13,705 nucleotides of DNA. It comes from Mycoplasmatota bacterium (GTDB lineage: Bacteria; Bacillota_I; Bacilli_A; Izemoplasmatales; Izemoplasmataceae). This document shows, in pieces, positions 6,462 to 12,433 of this stretch (position 1 is its first letter; every line of letters starts with the position of its first letter). The notes below the pieces were generated by a model. That model had not been told where the DNA came from, ran no database searches, and was given only the letters and a program-made list of their open reading frames with translations. Both the position numbers and the translations under genes were made by a program. Where the stretch lies: contig DAOWHG010000051.1 in assembly GCA_030641535.1 (NCBI GenBank), positions 1 through 13,705 of the forward strand, given 5' to 3'.

Positions 6462-7010
6462 ATGAAATTAGTTGTCGGATTAGGAAATCCTGGTAGGAAA
6501 TACAAATCTACCAAACATAATATTGGATTTATGTGTTTAGACTATTTTGCAAAAGAAAATAAATTAAAATTCAAAAAAGAGAATAAATTTAGTGGGGAAA
6601 CCCTTAAAATAGGGAATCTAGTATTATTGAAACCTCATACATTTATGAATGAATCAGGACAAAGTATCAGAAAATTAATGAATTTTTATGATATTTTAAC
6701 AGAGGATATTTTAATAATCTATGATGACTTAGATTTACCACTTGGTAAAACTAGATTGCGAGAAAAAGGTAGTTCCGCTGGACATAATGGAATTAAATCA
6801 ATTATAAGTAATCTTAAAACAGAAGAATTTAAAAGAGTACGTATTGGAATTGGTAAAAATCCGCTATATGAGACAAAAAACTATGTTTTAAGCTCTCTTT
6901 CAAAAAAAGAGAAAATAGTAATGGAACCTATTTATGATAAAGTATCTAGTATTATTAACAATTTTAATAAAGATGTTGAATTTGTACAAATAATGACAAA
7001 AAACAACTAA
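6462..7010 (+). CDS. pth: Peptidyl-tRNA hydrolase
   Basis: Pth releases tRNA from peptidyl-tRNAs that drop off ribosomes and is essential in most bacteria. The 182-aa length is normal. Active-site residues are present: N9 in GLGNPG and catalytic H19 in TKHNIGF, N63 in HTFMNESGQ, the Asp pair in IIYDDLDLPLGKTR and N109 in GHNGIKS. The ATG comes two bases after jag, with its AGGAGA inside the jag 3' end, so it is surely co-transcribed and perhaps coupled. In B. subtilis pth sits beside mfd rather than jag; here it bridges the two. Its stop codon is part of a terminator stem. Confidence 0.97.
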   Translation: MKLVVGLGNPGRKYKSTKHNIGFMCLDYFAKENKLKFKKENKFSGETLKIGNLVLLKPHTFMNESGQSIRKLMNFYDILTEDILIIYDDLDLPLGKTRLREKGSSAGHNGIKSIISNLKTEEFKRVRIGIGKNPLYETKNYVLSSLSKKEKIVMEPIYDKVSSIINNFNKDVEFVQIMTKNN

Positions 7011-7033
7011 GTGTCACACTTGGTTGTTTTTTT
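7002..7033 (+). terminator. Terminator overlapping the pth stop codon
   Basis: A 12-bp stem AACAACTAAGTG (7002-7013) pairs with CACTTGGTTGTT (7017-7028), with one T-G wobble and a TCA loop, and is followed by a seven-T run (7027-7033). The pth TAA at 7008-7010 lies in the left arm, so ribosomes reaching the stop could mask the hairpin. It closes the rpmH/rnpA-pth unit. Confidence 0.9.
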
Positions 7034-7034
7034 A

Positions 7035-7043
7035 TGATATAAT
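7035..7043 (+). promoter_or_regulatory. Extended -10 promoter of the 53-aa membrane protein gene
   Basis: TGATATAAT (7035-7043) is a perfect TGn-TATAAT element placed 25 bases before the ATG at 7069, directly after the preceding terminator. No -35 is recognisable, since that position falls inside the terminator hairpin. Confidence 0.6.
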
Positions 7044-7068
7044 TAATAAAAAGAAAGGATGATTAAAC

Positions 7069-7230
7069 ATGTCTGCACAAACAAAGAAGATTGTATTAGC
7101 GGTATTAAGTTTTGTTATTCCAATTGTAGGAATTGTATTATTCTTTATTTATAAACCTAAAAAAGATGCTCAATTATTTGGTGTTTTAGGTATTTTAGGA
7201 TTAATTATTGGAGGAGTATTCTTCCTATAA
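7069..7230 (+). CDS. Small two-helix membrane protein, function unknown
   Basis: This 53-residue ORF is flanked by its own promoter and terminator. After a short polar start (MSAQTKK) it has a hydrophobic helix (about 8-28, VLAVLSFVIPIVGIVLFFI), a charged turn (YKPKKDAQ, 28-35) and a second Gly-rich hydrophobic helix (about 36-53, ending GGVFFL). The basic loop suggests both ends face outward with the loop in the cytoplasm (positive-inside rule, inference). AAAGGATGA lies a few bases upstream of the ATG. Codon use is like the neighbours. I do not recognise a named family; similar hydrophobic hairpins occur at the end of small Firmicutes proteins with other domains. The expression signals make it a likely real gene, not a chance ORF. 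Confidence 0.82.
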   Translation: MSAQTKKIVLAVLSFVIPIVGIVLFFIYKPKKDAQLFGVLGILGLIIGGVFFL

Positions 7231-7247
7231 CAAATTATTATAATATT

Positions 7248-7267
7248 AAAGCCTAAATGGCTTTTTT
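7248..7267 (+). terminator. Terminator after the 53-aa membrane protein gene
   Basis: The 6-bp stem AAAGCC/GGCTTT (7248-7253 with 7259-7264) has a five-base loop and continues into a T run (7262-7267). It isolates the small gene from mfd. Confidence 0.85.
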
Positions 7268-7269
7268 AT

Positions 7270-7298
7270 TTGATATTTTATAGGTAGTATGCTAGTAT
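7270..7298 (+). promoter_or_regulatory. mfd promoter
   Basis: TTGATA (7270-7275), a 17-base spacer and TAGTAT (7293-7298) preceded by TGC form an extended -10 promoter. Transcription would start near 7305, leaving a leader of about 55 bases that holds an imperfect hairpin (7313-7340) before the GGTGA ribosome binding site. Confidence 0.65.
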
Positions 7299-7360
7299 GT
7301 TGTTAGAAATAAGCGGACCCCCTATTAAAAGAGGATTCGCTATAAGTGCGTGGTGATACT

Positions 7361-10300
7361 ATGGATAAACTAATTAAATACTTATCAAAAACTCCTTATT
7401 TTAAAGAACTATTAACTAAGTTTAATAGCAATGAGGAACTGCAAATAACTAATACAAATGACAGTATTAGTCTTTTGATGTTAATTTTCTTATTTAAGAA
7501 TCTAGATAAGAATATTTTAGTTGTTACCCCTAATTTATTTAAGGCACAAAAAGTATATGATGATTTAGTAAACTTAATTGATAATAAATTATTATCATTT
7601 TTCCCTCAAGATGAGTTTATTACTACAGAGATGCTCGCAGTAAGTAAAGAATTCAAATATGAAAGAATAAATACAATTAAAAAAGTAATTGAAAATCAGA
7701 AAAGTCTTGTTGTGACTAATACTGCTGGATTACTTAAGTATGAACTACCAAAAAAGAAATGGGAACAATCTATTTTAAGATTTAAAAAAGAGGATATTGT
7801 TAATTTAGAAACACTTCCTAGAAAATTAATTACTTATGGATATAAGCGAGGATTAGTAGTTGAAAATCAAGGAGAATTTAGCTTAAGAGGTAGTATTTTA
7901 GATATATATCCAATTAACGAAGATAAGCCTCTGAGAATTGATTTTTTTGATGATGAAATAGAAACTATTAGGTATTTTGATGTAAATACTCAAAGATCGA
8001 AAGTTCAGACAAAGAAATGTTTAATTTACCCTATGAATGAATTCTATTATTCAGATAAAGAACTTCAAACAATAAAAACAAAAATCAATAATGTAATAAA
8101 CGAAGATAATTATAGTGAAAAAGCAATAAACAGAATGAATGAAGACGTATTAAACCTTGAAAACCGTAATGATGTAGATAAATTATCGAGATATATGACA
8201 TTCTTGGATGGAGAATCACAAACTATTATTGATTATATGGATAACCACATAATCATTTATTGGGATTACAAAAGAATCAAAGAAAGTTATAAAGATATAG
8301 TAAGAGATATAGCGGATTGGTATGAGATGACTAATGATTATGCTAGCTTGAATTTTGATTTAATTAAGGACATCAATTACATTTACAGTGGAAAATCGCT
8401 CTATTTAGACGTTTTTGGAGAACACAAAACAAATAAATTATCGTTAGATGTAAGGGCAAAAGAACCAGTAATTTACAATAATAATATCCATATGGCTATT
8501 AAGGATTTAGTTAAGTACAATGGATATACTACGGTAATAATTGCTTTTAAATCATCAAATTCAAGGAAGAAATTTGTTGAGTTATTAGATGATAAAGTTG
8601 AATACAAATTAATTGGAGAAAAAGACGAAATACAGGTTAAAAGAATAAACTTAATAGTTCAAAAAGAAGCAATTAGCTTTGAATTATTCAATATAAACAC
8701 CATATTTCTTACAGAGGCAAATTTATATAAGACAAAAGAACTAAAAAAGGCTAAATATAAGTCTGTAATCAAAAATGCTAAGAAATTATCGACAATTGAT
8801 GAGTTAAAAAAAGGAGACTATGTTGTCCATTATGATCATGGGATTGGTAGGTTTTTAGGAATTGAAACAATGACTCTAGGGAAAAACACTAGTGATTATA
8901 TTTTTATTCAATATAGAGGTGATGATTCTTTATATATTCCAGTAGAGAATATCAAGTTAATTCAAAAATTTGTTGGAAGTGAGAGTGTACATCCAAAACT
9001 GAATAAGTTAGGAAGTGCAGATTGGGCTAAAACTAAGCTGAGAGTTAGAAAAAGAATTAAGGATATCGCAGATAAATTAATAAAACTTTACGCAGCTAGA
9101 GAAGAAGCAAAAGGGTTTGCTTTTACAGAGGATACGGACTTGCAAGTAGAATTTGAAGCAGGATTTGAATATCAAGAGACAGAAGATCAAATAAAAGCAA
9201 TTGAAGATGTAAAAAAAGATATGGAATCAAGTACTCCTATGGATAGATTGTTATGTGGTGATGTTGGATATGGGAAAACAGAAGTTGCATTAAGAGCTGC
9301 TTTCAAAGCAGTTTTAGATAACAAACAAGTTGCCTATTTAGCACCAACTACAGTACTTACTCGTCAACACTACTACACTTTTAGAGATAGATTAGATCAA
9401 CATGGGATTAGAGTTGAACTACTAAATAGGTTTATCACCAAATCAAGACAAAAGAAGATACTACACGATATTAGAACCGGTGCTGTAGATGTTGTAATTG
9501 GAACTCACAGGATTTTATCAAAAGACATGGAATTCTCTGATTTAGGCCTTTTAATCATTGATGAGGAACAGAGATTTGGAGTAGAACATAAAGAAAAAAT
9601 TAAAGAATTTAAAGTGAACATTGATGTTTTATCTTTAAGTGCTACACCAATCCCTAGAACGTTACAAATGGCAATAATGGGAGTAAAAAGTATGAGTTTG
9701 TTGGAAACTCCTCCAGCAAACAGATATCCAATACAAACATACGTTCTTGAAAGAAATGATTCTATAACTAGAGATGCTATAGAGAGGGAATTGGCTAGAA
9801 ATGGCCAAATATTCTATTTATATAACAAAGTAGAAGACATAAATATTGTTGCTAATAAAGTACAAAGATTAGTTCCAAGTGCAAGAGTCTGTTATGCCCA
9901 TGGAAGAATGAGTAGGATTGAACTAGAAAACGTAATTGAAGCCTTTATAGATAAAGAATATGATGTCTTAGTTTCAACTACAATTATTGAAACAGGAATA
10001 GACATTCCAAACGCTAACACATTACTTATTCACGATTCTGATCGATTAGGTCTTTCACAACTTTATCAAATTAGGGGAAGAGTAGGTAGAAGTGACAAAA
10101 TTGCCTATGCATATTTAATGTACAAAAAACATAAACAACTGAATGAAGAAGCAATAAAAAGGTTGAAAGTTATTAAAGAGTTCACTGAACTTGGAAGTGG
10201 ATTTAAAATAGCTATTAGAGATTTATCAATAAGAGGTGCAGGAGACATTTTAGGAACAGAACAATCAGGATTTATGGATAGTGTTGGTCTTGATTTGTAC

Positions 10301-10804
10301 TTAGATATGTTAAAAGATGAAATAGCTATTCAAAGGGGAGAAAAAGAAGAACCTAAGGAAGAAAAACAACAAATCAAGTTAAAAGTAAATAAATATATTG
10401 ATTCAAACTATATTGATAACGATTATATTAAGATTGAAATGCATCGTAAAATAGCCAATATTAAATCAAAACATGATATTGAACTATTACTTGAAGAATT
10501 TAAGGATCGATTTGGTCTTCCATCAAAAGAAATAATAATCTATATGTATGAAAAATTATTTGAGCATTTAGCGCTAGAGAAAGACGTAGAAAAGGTTAGA
10601 GAAACCAAAAATAATGTGATATTTATTTTATCTAAAGAAAAATCACAAAAAATAAATGGCGAATACTTATTTATGAAGGCTAATGATATAAGTAAATTTA
10701 TCAGATTTACTTACCGATTAGATAGATTAAATATTATTATCGACACCATAAAACTAGATAGACATTACTTATATTTCATTGTTGACCTTCTAGAAGCGCT
10801 ATAA
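7361..10804 (+). CDS. mfd: Mfd, transcription-repair coupling factor
   Basis: Mfd is a DNA translocase that pushes stalled RNA polymerase off lesions and recruits UvrA. The 1147-aa length is normal. In order: the UvrB-like N-terminal region (about 1-330, with GEFSLRGSILDIYP and FFDDEIETIRYFD), a linker domain, the RNA-polymerase-interaction (CarD-like) domain from about 480 (KGDYVVHYDHGIGRFLGIE), and a RecG-type helicase core with Walker A GDVGYGKT (633-640), DEEQ box (734-737), LSATPIPRTLQMA, TGIDIPNANTLLIHDSDRLG and QIRGRVGR. A C-terminal TRCF/UvrA-regulating domain follows. The frame is open to a GTG at 7346, but the ATG at 7361 with GGTGA four bases upstream gives the usual start (MDKLIKYL). 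It is a single-gene unit with its own promoter and terminator. Confidence 0.98.
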   Translation: MDKLIKYLSKTPYFKELLTKFNSNEELQITNTNDSISLLMLIFLFKNLDKNILVVTPNLFKAQKVYDDLVNLIDNKLLSFFPQDEFITTEMLAVSKEFKYERINTIKKVIENQKSLVVTNTAGLLKYELPKKKWEQSILRFKKEDIVNLETLPRKLITYGYKRGLVVENQGEFSLRGSILDIYPINEDKPLRIDFFDDEIETIRYFDVNTQRSKVQTKKCLIYPMNEFYYSDKELQTIKTKINNVINEDNYSEKAINRMNEDVLNLENRNDVDKLSRYMTFLDGESQTIIDYMDNHIIIYWDYKRIKESYKDIVRDIADWYEMTNDYASLNFDLIKDINYIYSGKSLYLDVFGEHKTNKLSLDVRAKEPVIYNNNIHMAIKDLVKYNGYTTVIIAFKSSNSRKKFVELLDDKVEYKLIGEKDEIQVKRINLIVQKEAISFELFNINTIFLTEANLYKTKELKKAKYKSVIKNAKKLSTIDELKKGDYVVHYDHGIGRFLGIETMTLGKNTSDYIFIQYRGDDSLYIPVENIKLIQKFVGSESVHPKLNKLGSADWAKTKLRVRKRIKDIADKLIKLYAAREEAKGFAFTEDTDLQVEFEAGFEYQETEDQIKAIEDVKKDMESSTPMDRLLCGDVGYGKTEVALRAAFKAVLDNKQVAYLAPTTVLTRQHYYTFRDRLDQHGIRVELLNRFITKSRQKKILHDIRTGAVDVVIGTHRILSKDMEFSDLGLLIIDEEQRFGVEHKEKIKEFKVNIDVLSLSATPIPRTLQMAIMGVKSMSLLETPPANRYPIQTYVLERNDSITRDAIERELARNGQIFYLYNKVEDINIVANKVQRLVPSARVCYAHGRMSRIELENVIEAFIDKEYDVLVSTTIIETGIDIPNANTLLIHDSDRLGLSQLYQIRGRVGRSDKIAYAYLMYKKHKQLNEEAIKRLKVIKEFTELGSGFKIAIRDLSIRGAGDILGTEQSGFMDSVGLDLYLDMLKDEIAIQRGEKEEPKEEKQQIKLKVNKYIDSNYIDNDYIKIEMHRKIANIKSKHDIELLLEEFKDRFGLPSKEIIIYMYEKLFEHLALEKDVEKVRETKNNVIFILSKEKSQKINGEYLFMKANDISKFIRFTYRLDRLNIIIDTIKLDRHYLYFIVDLLEAL

Positions 10805-10810
10805 AACGGG

Positions 10811-10835
10811 AAAAGGCTAATTTTAGCCTTTTTTT
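10811..10835 (+). terminator. Terminator after mfd
   Basis: A perfect stem AAAAGGCTA/TAGCCTTTT (10811-10819 with 10824-10832) with a four-base loop runs into TTT (10833-10835). It lies six bases after the mfd stop. Confidence 0.93.
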
Positions 10836-10872
10836 CTAACTAAATATATTTGTATTTTTTATCTTTTTTCCA

Positions 10873-10901
10873 TTGACATTTTAAAAATTGTCGAGTAGAA
10901 T
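10873..10901 (+). promoter_or_regulatory. Promoter of the FAD-oxidoreductase/purA unit
   Basis: TTGACA (10873-10878) is an exact -35, the spacer is 17 bases, and TAGAAT (10896-10901) has one mismatch. Transcription would begin at the G run near 10908, about 104 bases upstream of the first gene, so a long leader RNA is made. Confidence 0.82.
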
Positions 10902-10907
10902 ACAATT

Positions 10908-10991
10908 GGGAAATAGCAAAAAACGGCGCACCAAATATATTAATAAATATAGTGTATGCCATCAGTGTACCTATATTTAGGTGCTTTTTTT
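10908..10991 (+). promoter_or_regulatory. Leader RNA with competing folds: putative transcription attenuator or riboswitch-like element
   Basis: The segment between the predicted transcription start and the FAD-enzyme ribosome binding site can fold in mutually exclusive ways. Fold A is an upstream hairpin GGC-GCAC (10925-10931) with GTGT-AT-GCC (10952-10960), capped by TATATT/AATATA (10936-10941 with 10946-10951). It is compatible with the terminator hairpin 10967-10984. Fold B pairs GCACCAAATATA (10928-10939) with TATATTTAGGTGC (10972-10984), 12 pairs with one bulged A. Fold B destroys both hairpins of fold A. No known class (purine, preQ1, ZTP, T-box, SAM, fluoride) is recognisable to me. 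A role in conditional termination is inferred from structure only. Confidence 0.5.
10967..10991 (+). terminator. Intrinsic terminator inside the leader of the FAD-oxidoreductase gene
   Basis: GTACCTA (10967-10973) pairs with TAGGTGC (10978-10984) around a TATT loop, one T-G wobble, followed immediately by seven Ts (10985-10991). It lies downstream of a strong promoter and just upstream of the AAGGAGG ribosome binding site, the position of an attenuator. Confidence 0.75.
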
Positions 10992-11011
10992 ATTTTTTAA
11001 GGAGGTTTATG

Positions 11012-12424
11012 ATGGAATTTAATTATGATGTAGTTGTAGTTGGGGCAGGACCCGCAGGTATATTTACTTGTTATGAATTAGCTGAAAAAAGGCCAGAATT
11101 AAGGATTTTGCTAGTAGATAAAGGTCTTGATATTTTTGCTAGAACTTGTCCGATTATTGATAGGAAAATTGATAAGTGTCCTGAAAACAGAAAAGGAGTT
11201 AGTGGATGTTACCCTAGTTGTTCAATAACTAGTGGTTTTGGTGGAGCTGGTGCCTACTCTGATGGGAAATTTAATATTACAAGTGAATTTGGCGGATGGA
11301 TGACTGAATATATAGAGAATAAAGTAGTAGAAGAATTAATTGATTGTGTAGATAAAATTAATTTAAAGCACGGAGCAACGCCAAAAATTACAGATCCTAC
11401 AACAAAAAAAGTAAAAGAGATTGAAAGAAGAGGATTGGCTTCAGGACTGAAGTTGTTAAGAGCTAAAGTTAGGCATTTAGGTACTGAAGAAAATTTAGAA
11501 ATATTAAAGAGTATATATAAACATCTTGATAGTAAAATAGAAATGAGATATAAGACTGAGGTAACTGACTTTATAGTGGAAAATGGCTTTATTAAGGGAG
11601 TAATGTTGAATGGAGATATCGTTCATGCTGATAAAGTTGTAGTAGTTCCTGGAAGAGATGGAGCGGCTTGGCTTACTGAAATGTGTAAAAAGTATGATAT
11701 ACCTAGATTGGCTAATCACGTCGATATTGGGGTAAGAGTTGAAACTAACGATGAAATAATGGAAGAGATAAATGAACATCTTTATGAAGGGAAATTTATT
11801 TTTCGTTCTAGTGTGGGAACATCTGTAAGAACGTTTTGTTCTAATCCAAGTGGACATGTAGTTGTTGAAAATCATAGTGGAACAATGATTGTGAACGGAC
11901 ATTCTTATCGCAATAAATCTTTAGGAAGTAAAAATACAAACTTTGCATTATTAGTATCACATCCTTTTAGTGAGCCATTTAACCAGCCTAATGAATTTGC
12001 TCGTCAAGTAAGTAGATTAGCAAATATGCTAAGCAATGGTGGAGTAATAGTTCAAAAGTATGGAGATATAAAAATAGGAAGAAGAACAACATATAAGAGA
12101 TTGAAGGAAGGATTTGTTGTTCCGACGCTTAAAGAAGCCGTGCCTGGAGATTTAGGATTAGTATTACCTTATAATACAATGAAATCTATTATTGAAATGA
12201 TTGAGGTACTAGATAACATAACTCCAGGAATAGCAAGTGATCATACTCTGTTTTATGGAGTAGAATCTAAATTTTATAGTGCAAGACCAAAAGTTGATAA
12301 ATATTTTGAGTCTCCAGTAAAAGGATTGTATTTTGGTGGAGATGGAGCTGGAATAACGCGTGGTTTAGCGCAAGCTGGAGCAAATGGAATATGGATAGCA
12401 AGGCATATTATTGCTGAATTATAG
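11012..12424 (+). CDS. FAD-dependent oxidoreductase, COG2509-like (uncharacterised dehydrogenase family)
   Basis: The protein (470 aa from 11012) opens with a dinucleotide-binding Rossmann motif VVVVGAGPAG (G11, G13, G16) and the acidic D36 that ends the second strand, as in FAD enzymes. It then has four cysteines (C46, C56, C66, C70) before the family motif GFGGAGAYSDGKFN. The C-terminal GLYFGGDGAGITRGLAQAG is the second FAD-contact region. This layout matches the uncharacterised FAD-dependent dehydrogenase family COG2509; the substrate is unknown. AAGGAGG is followed by ATGATG; the second ATG has six-base spacing and is used, and 11009 is equally possible. A longer GTG start at 10952 would translate through the terminator and is rejected. 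It is followed by purA after nine bases, so the two are co-transcribed. Confidence 0.87.
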   Translation: MEFNYDVVVVGAGPAGIFTCYELAEKRPELRILLVDKGLDIFARTCPIIDRKIDKCPENRKGVSGCYPSCSITSGFGGAGAYSDGKFNITSEFGGWMTEYIENKVVEELIDCVDKINLKHGATPKITDPTTKKVKEIERRGLASGLKLLRAKVRHLGTEENLEILKSIYKHLDSKIEMRYKTEVTDFIVENGFIKGVMLNGDIVHADKVVVVPGRDGAAWLTEMCKKYDIPRLANHVDIGVRVETNDEIMEEINEHLYEGKFIFRSSVGTSVRTFCSNPSGHVVVENHSGTMIVNGHSYRNKSLGSKNTNFALLVSHPFSEPFNQPNEFARQVSRLANMLSNGGVIVQKYGDIKIGRRTTYKRLKEGFVVPTLKEAVPGDLGLVLPYNTMKSIIEMIEVLDNITPGIASDHTLFYGVESKFYSARPKVDKYFESPVKGLYFGGDGAGITRGLAQAGANGIWIARHIIAEL

Positions 12425-12433
12425 GAGGATATT

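Noticed and set aside
10956..11000. A 14-codon ORF (ATG at 10956, stop at 10998) in the leader as an attenuator leader peptide.
   Set aside because: No Shine-Dalgarno upstream and no run of one regulatory amino acid; the frame is probably a by-product of the terminator sequence.
10952..11011. N-terminal extension of the FAD enzyme from a GTG at 10952 (about 20 extra residues).
   Set aside because: It would be translated through the leader terminator, has no ribosome binding site, and the extra residues look unlike the family. AAGGAGG points to the ATGATG at 11009/11012.
11504..11902. Minus-strand ORF of 132 codons inside the FAD enzyme gene.
   Set aside because: Antisense to a well-conserved coding region, no promoter or ribosome binding site, no recognisable domain.
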